Positions 11,932 through 23,398 of a stretch of DNA of 64,000 bases are shown piece by piece. Positions within the stretch are counted from its first letter, which is position 1. The number at the start of each line of letters is the position of its first letter. This stretch comes from Taenia hydatigena. Lineage: Eukaryota > Platyhelminthes > Cestoda > Cyclophyllidea > Taeniidae. The position numbers and the translations under genes are program-made. Location: the NCBI GenBank assembly GCA_036345935.2, contig JADWOT020000002.1, forward strand, positions 18,849,998 to 18,913,997, read 5' to 3'. The notes beneath the pieces were generated by a model. It had not been told where the DNA came from and searched no databases. It saw only the letters and a program-made list of their open reading frames with translations.

Positions 11932-12189
11932 AGCGTTTCCATTACAATCAGTAGCATCCCTGCATGTGCACAGGATGCGATCACTACTGACTTTGGTCTG
12001 CCCAATTTTCTACTCGTATTCGTCTCACACTGCGCCTTCATTGCTATCGTAGCAAATGCCGAGTCGTTGAGGAGACTGAATACGAATGCCTGCGAGCTGC
12101 CTAACCCTCTGGACGATAAGGAAGAGTCCAACTTTGCGGATAGGACAAGGCATGCAAAGGAGTATTCGCGAAAACAGTGCAAAGCTTGA
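11932..12189 (+). CDS. Candidate last exon, membrane segment plus charged tail
   Basis: A frame without an early ATG is open for 85 codons to a TGA at 12187. It has a convincing protein composition: a hydrophobic stretch of about 20 residues (FGLPNFLLVFVSHCAFIAIV), then a charged, Asp/Glu/Lys/Arg-rich tail (PLDDKEESNFADRTRHAKEY) to the stop. This looks like the last transmembrane helix and cytoplasmic tail of a membrane protein. Acceptor candidates are CAG at about 11947-11949 and GTGCACAG ending at 11973. AATAAA signals lie at about 12313 and 12369, in suitable 3'-UTR positions. The antisense 144-codon frame over the same bases is Ser/Cys/Leu-rich and I take it as the shadow. The family is not recognised. 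Confidence 0.4.
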   Translation, partial: SVSITISSIPACAQDAITTDFGLPNFLLVFVSHCAFIAIVANAESLRRLNTNACELPNPLDDKEESNFADRTRHAKEYSRKQCKA

Positions 12190-12542
12190 CTAAAGCAGAG
12201 TTGTTTTGACAATGAGCGTTTGTGTTGCGGTAGCAGGAACGTATGCCGAGAATCTGATTCGTTGCCTAAGGTGGATCCACTTCCTTAGTGATTGAGTGCT
12301 AAAATGTGTTGAATAAACTGGCACCACATGGAAAGATGCAAGTTGCATTGAGAAGGTGTTTTGGCTTAAATAAAGAGACTGTTTCGAAACAATGAGGTAA
12401 ATGTCGTGCACAAAGGTATAAATGTCGCATAGAAAAGCAGTGGTGAGCAAAAAAATGCCCCTCTGTCTACCACGTTCGAATGATATCGCATCATTGCATA
12501 AAATCATTTGACTGAATCCTCTTATAAGGTTGACTTTGCATC
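12190..12542. other. Possible 3' untranslated region
   Basis: No coding similarity. Two AATAAA hexamers on the plus strand (about 12313 and 12369) would suit the exon candidate just upstream. Confidence 0.25.
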
Positions 12543-13105
12543 ATTTCAGCACGCGATTCCTTTAAGCAGACGTAATAGCTAGCGCCACCACTGGGCAACT
12601 GTGTAGAGTTAAATGATAAGCTGATAGGAATGACTAGACGGGGTGGAGATTATGGTGGAAGATCTGCTTGGTAAACGTTTTTCAATAGCATTAGTTGACG
12701 TATCTGCAGTCCTTTGTATCTTTCACCTATTTCTGAAAGTTATGCTGGTCCGCTGACCCTTTAACTGCCTCGTTGACATAGTATCGAAACTCCCCTCCAC
12801 TTGCCGACATTGGTCTTTCAACAAAGTAACGTCCACAGATGCACATTGCCATGCAACGATATGATAGAAATATCAAACCGGAAATAAAATAAAACTCTTT
12901 TTTATAAGGTCGGACTTGTCACGGTGAAAATGAAGGCATTAGCTATGGGACCATTAATTGTTTTTCGGGGTCCGAAATTTGTGGCAGCAGGGCTAATTGG
13001 TAGTTTCGCTTAAAAATTAGTTTATTTGTTTGTGTGTGGTTGACTTGTGGGCAAATTATTCCTTAAACAAACACGTAGTGTGCACTGTGGCGTGATCTGG
13101 ACACA
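12543..13105 (+). repeat. Interspersed repeat B, copy 1
   Basis: About 560 bases align in the same orientation with 16133-16668, over 80 percent identical by eye with a few small indels. Shared landmarks are ATTCCTTTAAGCAGACG near the start, GACATTGGTCTTTCAACAAA in the middle and TTCCTTAAACAAACACGTAG near the end. No convincing terminal repeats or target-site duplications were seen. The copies encode no shared protein, so a non-autonomous element is the likeliest class. Confidence 0.85.
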
Positions 13106-14229
13106 AATGGGTATGCTCTGGTGATGTTAGTGCTGCAAAGCACAAAACTAAAAAACAGATTAAATAAAGAGTATGCTGGCACCTATTTCGTGGCAACCAA
13201 CGGCTGCACTATAAAGCCTAGGAAATGTTTAAATTCAACGCGACGTTCCTATCCAAGTTTTTAGTGGTTTTCGCACTTGTGGTCATCTTATCGGCTCTCA
13301 ATCTTTCCGCGGCTCCTGGTTGTCTGAATATTTCGTTAGCTAAGCCTTAGGTGAAACGGCAGTGTCAGATTATCTTTAAAAATGAGAATTGTGCCATGCA
13401 TGCAAGTTTACTTTTTCTTTTAAGTAGTATCCTGCGCCTCACCTCATGCGTGTCTTGCTTGCTCCAGATTTCTACCTCTCCAGTCATCAAGCTCTTTAAA
13501 TCATTATTTTCCTGCTCTCTGACGCACAAATCCTCATGCTCTTTGCATTTTTTCTCTCCCGATCCCCAAATTCCTAGCTCTCAATCCCTTTAGAACCCTT
13601 GTGTCCTGCTTACTTACTCCTTAGTGCTCTAGCTCCCTGAGGCTAAAGGAGGACGAGGCTCAATGATTTTGGAGTTCCCCTTTTTCTCTGGGGCTAAGGG
13701 CATCGGCTTAGTCACGCAGTTCGAGTAATAATGATCACCTCTTGAATAAAGGATGTATTCAAACAGGCATGCATTCCATAAACCTCTAATCACCCTTTTA
13801 ACCCAGACGGCAGTGCTCACCTCCTCCTTTCCACCCCGTTTTCCTATCTCACGAGAGATATAGCGTTGTAAGGACTCATATTAGTGTAGCGAACTACGAA
13901 GGGTTGATGATGGGACTACTCCGAAGGTAGCACCTATTCATCGATTACTACCCTTTTGGGAGCGTTTAATGCTGACTACGGCCAATCAGACAGAGGACGA
14001 AGGAAGCTCAAATGGACTTTTTGATTTGGTCAATGCAATCAATCTAGCTTTAAAAGCAGCCAAAGATACAAAAACATTCCCGAAATCCTTCCTTTCATAC
14101 GTTTCAGTGTTGGTGAATTTTCGCCCCTTTCATGCAGAAACATTGTGGAAAATTGCCGCGTTTAGAGCATCCATGAGTGTTACTTGACCAGCTTTGCCCT
14201 TTGATAAGAGAAAGATTGCGTTCCATCAC
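13106..14229. other. Non-coding stretch
   Basis: Open frames of 80 codons (plus, C/T-rich, 13351-13593), 63 codons (minus) and 72 codons (plus, 13969-14187) have no motif. Confidence 0.3.
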
Positions 14230-14235
14230 TTACCA

Positions 14236-14469
14236 TACACTATCTAAGGTGACATCCGTTATGTCGATAGCTGTGAACCCTTCTATACTGACCTTCAAAT
14301 GCCTCTGTAGAAATTCTGCAGGTAATTTAATGTAGCCACCCCATAACTTGTCCAATTCTCCCAATTCTCTGACTGACCCATCCACTAACGTTTCGACTAC
14401 TTCACTTACCCTGTGTTTGGTTGATTGACAGACCAACTGAATTACTGATTTATCCACTGATATATTCAT
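14236..14469 (-). CDS. Candidate exon, unassigned
   Basis: A minus-strand frame of about 78 codons begins at ATG 14469 and ends at a textbook donor (GTATG then GTAAGTGATGG on the minus strand). A second donor (CACAG then GGTAAGTG) lies inside it, so the exon could end earlier. The residues look like a globular protein (VSEVVETLVDGSVRELGEL). No acceptor stands out upstream; ATG could be a true start. The family is not recognised. Confidence 0.3.
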
Positions 14470-15025
14470 CTCCTCGCTCTACTTTTGTTTAGACTGTTTC
14501 ATTGTTCGACTAATTGTCTAGTGCCCTTCTTTTGCCCACCCGTCAATGAAGGTAACAGCACAATATTGTAGTCGTGAGTGTGGCATCTCTTCCTTCCCTT
14601 TTCTCTAGTCGCATAAAAATTTAGTGGTTGACGTGGTTGGCTTGTGGGTATTTTTCTTCCATCACTGACAAGTTTAATGGCTGATGCTGTCGCGTTTTTC
14701 ACACAGTTGAAATCCATTCCCAAGACTAAGTAGCAGCATGTCACTTTTAACAAACCGACTTTGCTTTAAAATGCACTCATCAACAGCGCAAACAATTGAC
14801 CGCAATCCAACATGGTAAAAAGCCTTTGCATACCTGTTGGGGCAAAATATTACGCAGCTGCCAAGTAGTCACACAAAGGAGCTACGGTCAACAGCACCTT
14901 AAGTTTCCATCACTACTGCATACATACGCGCTGCAGGGTCTTCAGACTTTCACAACTTCCAAGAACACCAAATGAGACGCAACATTCGGGTAGAATACAC
15001 ATCAATTCCACAAACCGACGACCCA
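14470..15025. other. Non-coding stretch
   Basis: One 84-codon minus frame without motif; otherwise nothing seen. Confidence 0.3.
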
Positions 15026-15400
15026 CTAGGCGAAGGTACAACGGTGAGGAAAATGTGTAGCTCCGCCATCAACACCCGTCACCTGACGAACTACCAATGC
15101 ATTGCATGGTCCCTCTCTCCACCTTGAGCCCCATCTTCCGTACTCTCCTAAGCGATCTTGCTGCATCAGTAGTCTCCTTCTCATCAGTTTATAGTTATTA
15201 GCTTTGCTTGTCTCAATTTCAGAATGAATTGTCCAGGTTTCGTCGCCTTTAATGCTGATATGGTGTGAGGTAAAGCCAACATAAAGTAGTTGTGGAGTAA
15301 TCAAAAGTGCAGTTATTTTTAGCTGCTGTATGTTTGAAACTCGTTTGGCTAATGCAAAAGACATTCGACACAAGTTATTGACAAGTTGCCAGTCATGCAT
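15026..15400 (-). CDS. Unassigned ORF, 124 codons
   Basis: A minus-strand ATG frame of 124 codons with a plausible soluble-protein composition in its first two thirds, e.g. a Lys/Arg-rich stretch KANNYKLMRRRLLMQQDRLG. The last third is Gly/Arg-rich. A GTAAGT lies just upstream of the ATG on the minus strand, which would be odd for a true start and suggests a composite region. No motif was recognised. Confidence 0.25.
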   Translation of the reverse strand: MHDWQLVNNLCRMSFALAKRVSNIQQLKITALLITPQLLYVGFTSHHISIKGDETWTIHSEIETSKANNYKLMRRRLLMQQDRLGEYGRWGSRWREGPCNALVVRQVTGVDGGATHFPHRCTFA

Positions 15401-16132
15401 AACTTACCCAAAGAGGCGCTTTTAACACCGTCTACACGTGTGAGTGCTGCAGTGAATTGGGTGGCATAATTTCAAAGTGCGATTAAGTTGAAGGGGAAAC
15501 GGTAAGTGTCCAATAACTTTATGCCCTACTTCCTTCTGCAGATTCTAACATACATAGTTTTCTCATGCTGACGTTTGTTTAATGGCGAATTCTGGTGATG
15601 AGGTCACTTAACTGCGTCGTCGTTGCACCTCTTCGGAGTTGCATGTTAAATACACGTGCATGTATTCTGCCTGAGTATGATATCTCTCCTCGCCTTCAGG
15701 GAATTGGTGATGGAGCTGTTATATTCTGGATTGAAGCTCTGCTAGCCGTAGCCTATTTGTATGACTACGTGACAGGTGCGGCATATTTTGCTTCAAGAGG
15801 TGTAGAACTGTTCTTGTTTCGTTGGGTTGCAGTTAATTGTTGACCTCACAGGTAGTGGATGCATTTTGTTCATTGTTTGAGGTGTTGGCATGCCATCAAT
15901 TAGCCTTGAGATTGGCTTTAGAAGGTGCGGAATGTGTAACTAGTGGGTGGTTGCGTCGGTGGGCGTGAGGCGGAATAAGGTGTTTGTGAAAAAAGAAGAC
16001 AAGATGCCTCCAACCACTTAGTACGTGGACATGTGAGCCAAGTAGGTGAAAAGAGAGGGAAGGTTGTATACTGCTTGATTAACCCTTAAATAATGTTCCC
16101 TCTGCAGGACGGCTTTAAATGGTGTTGTGTTG
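15401..16132. other. Non-coding stretch
   Basis: One 82-codon plus frame (15595-15843) without a motif. No repeat copy was recognised here. Confidence 0.3.
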
Positions 16133-16668
16133 TCATTTCAATACGCAATTCCTTTAAGCAGACGTGGTAGCTGGCATCACCACTGGGCGACTGTGTAGAG
16201 TTGAATGATAAGCTGATAGGAATGGCTAGACGGGGTGGAGATTGTGGTGGGAGGTCTGCTTGGTAAACGTCCTTCGATAACATTAGTTGACGTATCTGCA
16301 GTCCTTTGCATCTTTCACCTTTGCTGCAAGTTATGATGGTCTGCTGGCCCTTTAACTGCCTCGTTGACATAACATCAAAACTCCACTCCAGTTGCCGACA
16401 TTGGTCTTTCAACAAAGTAACGTCCATAAAAACTATCAAATCAGAAATAACATGAAGCACTTTTTAGAAGGTCAGACTTGTCACGATGAAAATGAAGGCA
16501 TTAGCTATGAGACCATTAGCTGTTTTTCGGGGCCCAGAATTTGTGGTAGCAAGGCTAATTGGCATTTTCGCTTGAAAATTAGTTTATTTTTTTATGTGTG
16601 GTTGACTTTTGGGCAAATTATTCCTTAAACAAACACGTAGTGTGCATTGTGACGTGATCCGGATACGC
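16133..16668 (+). repeat. Interspersed repeat B, copy 2
   Basis: Second copy of the element at 12543-13105, same orientation, with a deletion of about 25 bases around 16430 relative to copy 1. The open frames seen across it (minus 16086-16460, plus 16392-16628) are not preserved in copy 1 and are not called as genes. Confidence 0.85.
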
Positions 16669-17697
16669 GTAAATGTGGGCTACGGGAACTTAGAGTAAGC
16701 CAATTCATTCAAGCTATTTAAGAATGAGTTGGTGTTGCTTTGTATTGCTTCATAGTAGAGAATTTTTGTTTCATAAGGCACGAACAATGGTGACGACCTT
16801 GAGTGCATCACAATACCACGCTGATGGGTCGCGATAGCAAAGAAATTATAGTTAGTATAAAGCAAACTGCAGAGGTGTAGAGGGTTGATAAAGTCCCAAA
16901 AATAAGGGTACTGAACCACAACGACAAAAAATTTGCTGTGGGATAAGACTAGAAAGCAGTTGGGCAATTTTAGTGTGTGGAATAAATGCGATGTAGCGTT
17001 TCAAGACTTCCTTGGAAGCAAAAGAAGGCATAATACTAGGGTGGAACATGCATACATTGTTCGGCAAGCAGAGGAAAGGGACTGCTGGCATTGTCCGAAG
17101 GCCAACTCACCCGATCAGAGCAATATGACTACCCAATTCATCATAGCCGAAACCGGCATTCAAGCAAACAAAGCGCTAGCTGTGAGGTGTTGTAGGGAAA
17201 TCAGAATGTAGTAAATCAAAAGCGTAAGAATTAGAAATGCAGAAACAATCGAAGGAATTAGGTATGCGTGTGCAAAGGATGAAAACCCGTTTGTTATGAA
17301 GCACTACACGAAAGGAAAGGGTGACTGTCGGCTAAGTAATTCGATCATTTGTGGAAAAATGTGATTGGTTAATAACAATGAAGTGTTTTTTGCTTCCCTC
17401 ATAGGTGGTGTGATATGTTTAAGTGGCGAGAAGATAGAGCACTCTGCTCTCACGAATATTTCTTGCTACTTCATCAAACTCGTGAGGGATGCAAATTTAG
17501 ATTTGAGTCATGATTTGACGCTTTGCGAAGGCAGAGCTCATACTAAACGTGGGGGGATTGCTTTGCGCAGATCCCACGAAGTATTCTATAGTTGTTTCGA
17601 TGGATTTCTGCTATCGTCCAAGCTTAATGCTCACTTCCAAACGAAGTCGAATAAACAGAATCAGTATACCCTGCTGTCTCTACGAGGCTGCGAATGC
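16669..17697. other. Stretch with two unassigned ORFs
   Basis: A 92-codon plus frame at 16933-17211, with a mixed charged composition, and a 114-codon plus frame at 17365-17709 that runs into the minisatellite. Neither has a recognised motif or splice context. Confidence 0.25.
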
Positions 17698-17699
17698 TA

Positions 17700-17897
17700 C
17701 TCTCACTGAATGCGATCTTGTAGTATTGACCTCCAGGAGAGTACAAATTTAGCTGCCACTAAAAAGGAATTTTGTAGGATTAATCTACACAAGACTGCAA
17801 ACTTGGCTCCCAAAGAACACAAATTTTGGCTATAATCTGCACAATAACGCAGATTTCGCTCTCTCTGAATGAAATTTTGTAGCATTGACGCACTCGA
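17700..17897 (-). repeat. 53-base minisatellite, about 4 diverged units (inverted)
   Basis: Four degenerate units about 50-55 bases apart, each with a core like ATTTTGTAGNATTGA. This is the reverse complement of the array at 24873-25055. The units differ far more from each other than the units of the second array do, so this array is older. A minus-strand ORF over it (17703-17930) is an internally repetitive by-product. Confidence 0.7.
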
Positions 17898-17907
17898 GAC
17901 TGCGTGA

Positions 17908-18390
17908 AGAGAGGCAGTCAAACATGCCATCCAACAATTGTTATTACATCATGCTGCGTGCACACATCGCATGGCTCATTCATACACGTCTACACCAAGT
18001 CAAAGTACGCCCACCAGTCCACGCTGGCTTCTCACATGCTCACCTAATGACCTCTATACTATCACAACAATCTCCATCATCACTCACCTACGCAATCCCA
18101 CTTCTTAATTTCTCTACCAATTCAATTTAGATGCAGCTGCAGTAAGTGACCTGAGGTCTGCATTCTTCGCGGACTAGGAGGTGAAACTGCCAACTGCTCA
18201 TCCTAGCGACTCGCGATGCATAAAACGTTTGGTGCCGGTTATTAGCGATGTCATCCAATAAGCGAGTTATCACGCCTTCGAGAAAAATCTTGTGAAGATA
18301 GTGCACTCAGTGTGCATTGATGCTGTAAGAAGGTGAAGTGATGTGGAAGAACATACTGCTCATTGCCGTACGGAGGGTCTAAGGGGCGAG
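17908..18390 (+). repeat. Repeat C, copy 1
   Basis: About 480 bases align in direct orientation with 20617-21090. Shared words include GAGGCAGT at the start, CACTCAGTGTGCAT near the end, and a C-rich middle of short CAC/TCC words. It abuts the minisatellite on its left. Confidence 0.75.
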
Positions 18391-19259
18391 CAGAATGACG
18401 ATAGTGCTAGAGACTACATCGCGGCAAGGACGGCTTAGTACACCCAACCTCTTTACGACAGAAAGAACCTAGTATCAGTAGAGTGCGCCACTACTTTAAA
18501 GTGCGTTTTTGTCACAAAGTCTTGGACGAATTTTCTTTTGGGCCTCTCATTTGACTCGCCCGCCCTCCTAAACTACGACTGGTCGTTGTCAATGACAGGT
18601 AGACTAGTGGTCGCATCACGTTTGAGTCCAATCGCATTACCGCAAGCACGCTAGTCTCCATCATTCAGTCAGCTCTCATCTACGCATACACACACGCACA
18701 AATTCCGTACACACCCGTCTTGTTTGCTCGTACGCGGTTGGTGGCAAGGACATCCGTTATGCTGTCGTCCTCTCCCTTCTTAGAATACTCGCTCATCACC
18801 TCGTCCTCTAACGAGCAAACGTGCATTTAGCTGGCTGCTAAAATCCACTAATTTAACTAAACTGACATACGGCGCGGTGAATTAGTGGGGTAGGAATGGC
18901 GGCACCACTTGGATGACCGGCAAGATGAAGAAGTGTGTCGAACAGAGGAGTCGCATGAACTCCCAAGGCTAAGAGTGCTTGTGAAGCAAATGGGACATTC
19001 ACAGTGGATGGACGAGAAAAGTTAGGCCATTTAAACGCTTTTCACCTTGATCCCTCTCTCCTCCTTCTCTCGCCTCCATCTTTCCCTTATTCCATTCAAT
19101 GTAACATACATCTTGTTTACACACATTAATCCACCGATTTCTTCCTTCATCCCTCCATGCATCCATCCAAATGCCTTTCCTTCACTCCCTCCATCATGAA
19201 ACCATTTTTTGCTCTATTCTCACATTTCTCATCTACTTCTCATTACAATCAATGCATAC
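18391..19259. other. Non-coding stretch
   Basis: Simple-sequence-like CT/CAC-rich DNA with no gene. The right part, from about 19040, resembles other pieces of the repeat C mosaic. Confidence 0.3.
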
Positions 19260-19440
19260 GCCAGAAACTTGCCTCCAGTATTTCATCATCCACAGCAACC
19301 TTCTCTCACCATCGACTATGCTTGTTCTTTCGCCCACACAACTACTGGCGCATCGTGACAAACCTTTGTCAAGACAGAGTGAAAATGACGGGTCTGCATC
19401 ACGTCCGTGCTCTCTTCGCCGTGGTAATTGCTGAATGTGT
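19260..19440 (+). repeat. Repeat C side module, copy 1
   Basis: Aligns in direct orientation with 20160-20310: AGCAA(C/T)CTTCT(C/T)TCACCATCG followed by TGAAAATGA-like and CTGCATCAC words in the same order. It belongs to the same mosaic as repeat C. Confidence 0.55.
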
Positions 19441-19869
19441 TAAGGGTGGACCTGTAGGATACCAAGGAGAAGCAAATGACTGCCACGTATGGTCAACACT
19501 ATTGACTTCATGGTAGTTTGTGATGCCTTGTCTCCTCAACTCGCCACCTTATCTTCTCCTATGCATTCCATGCACACGTGTCCCTCTTCCACCTTGCCTC
19601 CTTTTTCACCTTCTTTGCTTTTTTTACACGACCTCCACGTGCACATGTGCTAAGCGGAGAGTACGACAGCAGTAAGACAGTGCATACTCTTCACTTACCC
19701 ATTTCTGTTTAATCCACTTCACATTCCGGAACGTTGACTATCAGAAGAAAGGTGGACGTAACATTTGGCCGAATGTTGCACACCTGACAACTTGTTGTCC
19801 GTGGATGTTGTGGACGGTGCAGTAGGTCTTAGCAGAAGAAAACATGTGCGCAAGTAAATAGGACCATGG

Positions 19870-20110
19870 AAGAAGCAGTGGAAGAGAGGCATTGGAATAG
19901 TGAATGGGAGGAGTGGATCCATGAGTGGATGGGTGAATGAAGGAAAAGTTGACTTAGAAGAGGGTGCATTGATGGGTGGATGGATGACAGAGAAATTGTG
20001 AAGTGGGATGAAGCAGATGAGTAATGATGGAGAGTGGTTTGAAAGCACAGAGGTGGGTAGGTAAAGGTCTTAGAAGCCAACGTGGACTCGTGGGCGTGCG
20101 TGGGCTTGGT
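19870..20110 (-). repeat. Repeat C, inverted copy
   Basis: The reverse complement aligns with the middle of repeat C: CCCACGAGTCCACGTTGGCTTCT, then TTTACCTACCCACCTCTG, then CTTTCAAA and CATCCCACTTC, in the order seen near 20700-20820. The plus strand here shows many GGATG/GTGGATGG words. Confidence 0.65.
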
Positions 20111-20159
20111 GTAGTAATCGCGAAGGTGAAGGGCGCACTTATGATAAGAGCTCTGCAAC

Positions 20160-20310
20160 TTTTTAATGTGCCAGTAATTTTCCTTAGTCCTTACCGCCAA
20201 CAGCAATCTTCTTTCACCATCGGTTATGACCTCTTCGCCTAAGTACCTTTTAGCACAGCCTGGCTAACTTCTGCCAAGCGAGTTGGAAAATGAGGCTGCA
20301 TCACACCATC
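20160..20310 (+). repeat. Repeat C side module, copy 2
   Basis: Partner of 19260-19440 in direct orientation. It sits between the inverted copy and copy 2 of repeat C. The CT-rich sequence from 20310 to 20616 also resembles the inverted copy's flank. Confidence 0.55.
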
Positions 20311-20616
20311 CACAATATACTCATTCATAATTTCGAAACTGGGCATTTTATATTCGCATACATTAAGTCCATAATCCTCGATCCAGCCATCGGTCGCTTA
20401 CGTAACTTACATAATCCTTTCTTTTATCAATGTACCCCCTTTTCATTCATTCACCCACTACCTCTTCCAACCATTCATCTACCCGCTCCTTCCATTCACC
20501 ATTCAAATGCCTCTTCGTCACAACTCCTTCGATGCCACCACTTCTTTGAGGACAGGTTTTCCTTCTGCTGGGCTCTAATCCATCGTGTCATCTCTGTGTC
20601 TTCTGGACAACACGGA

Positions 20617-21090
20617 GAGAGGCAGTGAAGCATGTCAACCAACACTTGCTGTTTCACCATTCAGCGTGCACACATCATATGGTCTGTGTGCACACGCCTA
20701 TACTAAGCCCACGTACACCCACAAGTCCACGTTGTCTTCTCACACGTTCACCTACTCACCTCTATGCTTTCAAATCAGTCTCTATTATTTTGCATCCACT
20801 TCATTCCACTTCTTAGCTTCTCTCCCCAATTTAGCTTGAATGCAAATGTAGCTGGTGACTTGAGGGCTGTATTCATCACTGATTTTCAACAGGTGAAATC
20901 TCTAACTGCTCACTTAATCGACTCGAGATGAGCGATTTTATTTGGTGTTTGTTATTAGCTCTGTCATCAAACACGCATATTGTAAATCCATCGGAATAGA
21001 GGCTTTGATGAATGCAGTGCACTCAGTGTGCATCGATGTGGTAAGGTCATTTTGCTCACTACTGTACAGAAGGCCTAAGTAGCAATTAGC
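20617..21090 (+). repeat. Repeat C, copy 2
   Basis: Direct partner of 17908-18390, roughly 75-80 percent identical by eye. No shared protein is encoded. Both copies end in a TGCTCA..GTAC..AGG(G/C)(T/C)CTAAG segment. Confidence 0.75.
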
Positions 21091-22164
21091 TCGATGCCGA
21101 GGAAATGCCTCGAGGCGAAGACTTTGCCTTTAAGCACAGAAATATTTGCGTAGGTCAGCAGATAGACAAACGAGGCACTGGATTACCATACGACGATGTG
21201 CCTTCCTCTCATTTACACTGATCCATGCGTCGCCAAAGGTGTTTTAAGGTGGTAGATGAATGCACGGTCCTTAGCAATCTACCTCACTGCTAGTAAAAAT
21301 AAAAGCGTACATGAATTCGCATTTTATTAGCCTTGCATATTTAGAGGTACTTTGTGGAATGTGAAAGTAAAAGCAGTCAACCCTCACACGGTGCACATGT
21401 CATGACATCCACCAACCCCATGGTTGGTGGCAAAGGAGGAGGCCCTGCCATTTGGTCACTTCTGTGCCTTCACTTGACGCAATTCATTGCCAACTTTGTT
21501 GGTTGGGGCACTCAACTGGAGGTTTGGAGGACTGGTGAATATACTTGACCCACGAGAGAGTTGTGGCGGTGGTTGCAGTGCTGTGCATAAAAGTTATTCT
21601 ACAGTTCGTTCTTCATCGAATGGTGATTAATTGATCAAATTCACGAATGTTTTTGAAATGCGCCTCGAACAACACCCACCTACCACTACCACCTATTTTT
21701 CTTTAATTTAATGACTACTACATTCTGCCATGCACTTGACTACACAAAATGAAACAGAAGAGTTTAATAAGGCAGTCATAGACGCCACAGTCCCATAGTG
21801 ACAAGTTGGCAGTTGTGTAAGATTTGAAGATGCCATGGAAGACATGTAGACTTTTGGGTGTAGAGTGGGAGAAGGTACCCTTAAAGAAGAAGTCTAACCA
21901 CCTCTGTAAGACGCGTCAAATCCTGTAGGCACCACAGCTGGAAGATCAGCATTGATTCATCTCACCACCACATCTCCATTTGCTTTTGCGGACCCAAAGC
22001 TTTGGAGAGTTCCCTTGCAAGTGCGAGCAAATGACCCACTCACAATATCACCGCTCACGCTAACGCAAAGACAGAAACTGCCAAAAGAGTTTGAAGAATA
22101 AAGTTAATTTACGCTAGCAGTCGGTTCGCACCAGAGAAGCCCATCACGATCGATCAAACGACCC
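21091..22164. other. Non-coding stretch
   Basis: One 64-codon plus frame (21354-21548) with no motif. It would be the place for a first exon of the FN3 gene downstream, but no convincing signal-peptide exon with a phase-1 donor was found. Confidence 0.3.
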
Positions 22165-22810
22165 ATCACCGTGTGTGGTTCCATGGTGTAGGTGTGAGCG
22201 CGCCATTTGCTCCGTAGGTCAAGGGTAGGCCTTTCCATTGGCTCGCATCTCTTCACTGCATGCTCATAATCACACGTGTGTGAGTTGTAGATGCAAGTTC
22301 TGTTTTCTTTTGGAGGAGAGATGTCTCTTTCGCTCTGCTTCATATTGCTGGAAACTTCGTTCATGCATGGCGGTTTCACACTAAAAAGAGGTAAGGTACC
22401 TCCACATGCTTTGATTTTCATCGATACGTGAATATAAGCATTTAGCAAATGAGAGTTAACATGGTAATTAGTAATAAATTAGAATATTAGTTAGGCACAG
22501 CAAGTGATTCTCAACAGAAAACTAGCTGCAGAGTGCTAGAAATGACTTATTTACTGTCACTCGTTTGTACTGCATCACATCACAGTCAAATCAGCTTGGT
22601 GACACTGAGTAGGCTCCTTCGTTTCCTTGCATTGCCTCATACCTCCTGGCAGTTTACCTGATCCACCAGTAAGTTGAAGTAATCGATACAGGTCCCTCTA
22701 ATCACGCCTTGTCACCTTCCACGCATTCGTCCTAATGCTTGAGCATTTTGCTTTCATCTGGCTTAATATGGGGTCGCGTGGGGGCACACTGGGACAAATG
22801 AGACCACATC
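22165..22810 (+). repeat. Repeat D, copy 1, directly before the FN3 exon
   Basis: Two blocks align in direct orientation with 23960-24345: 22165-22440, with GTGTGTGGTT at its start and CATATTGCTGG near its end, and 22735-22810, with TTGAGCATTTTGCTT then CACAC..GGGACAAATGA. About 200 extra bases separate the blocks here. The repeat ends roughly 50 bases before the FN3 exon, so it probably is upstream or intronic sequence of that gene, copied again downstream. Confidence 0.7.
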
Positions 22811-22859
22811 ACTCTCCCCGCACTAATGCATACATCTCTCTGCGTTTCCATTTGTGCAG

Positions 22860-23151
22860 ATTCTAGAGCTCCACAGAACGTGAAAATTGAAGCGATCGAT
22901 CCTTACAGGGTGCGCGAGTTGGGAACCGCCAACTAATCCCGACGGGCGAGTCATGAATTATAGCATTCCTTGGATTGTTGGCAAACCTCCGATAAACAAT
23001 ACCTGCTTCACCACCGGGCAAAATTGCGCTATCCCGAATTTAAAGCCAAATCAAACCATTTCTGCTTTTGTTTATGCACGCATTGAGAAGGAAGATTCGG
23101 ATGACCGTGGGCATTGAGCCTGCAGTGATAGAATTAGAACGACTACACCAA
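22860..23151 (+). pseudogene. Fibronectin type III domain exon, broken
   Basis: After the acceptor TTTCCATTTGTGCAG the frame reads SRAPQNVKIEAIDPYRV, then a frameshift near 22910, then SWEPPTNPDGRVMNYSI, a central stretch, then IPNLKPNQTISAFVYARIEK, one in-frame stop at 23115 and TTTPS before the donor GTGAGA at 23152. These are the landmarks of an FN3 domain: A-P-x-N-V start, SWEPP tryptophan strand, L-K-P-N-x-T turn, TTP end. About 97 codons is a normal size. Both exon borders are phase 1, as expected for a shuffling FN3 module. FN3 domains are extracellular binding modules. The exon is followed by a C-terminal hydrophobic exon. The frameshift and stop indicate a pseudogene, unless they are assembly errors. 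Confidence 0.8.
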
Positions 23152-23398
23152 GTGAGAAGGAATGTGAGTTCTTTATGCTCCTTTTGCCAAAAGCAAAACC
23201 ATCGCTTGGAAGCAACCAGGAGTGATCGAATCAAGCCCACAAGGGCACTCATTTATTTCTACCACTGAAATGGTTCTGTAGCTCCGATTTACAGTATCTT
23301 CTGCCATTTCCGTTACGCTCGCCTCGTGAGATAGCCCAAAATGCCACAATGCATCCTGTTAACAGTTTGTTATTTTTGGTCTGAAGGGGAAGGTTCAG

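Noticed and set aside
11778..12212. 144-codon minus-strand ORF
   Set aside because: Ser/Cys/Leu-rich composition typical of an antisense shadow; the plus frame over the same bases is more protein-like and has suitable splice and poly(A) signals.
16086..16460. 124-codon minus ORF
   Set aside because: Lies inside repeat B and is not preserved in the other copy.
17703..17930. 75-codon minus ORF with internal repeats
   Set aside because: Its repetition simply reflects the 53-base minisatellite.
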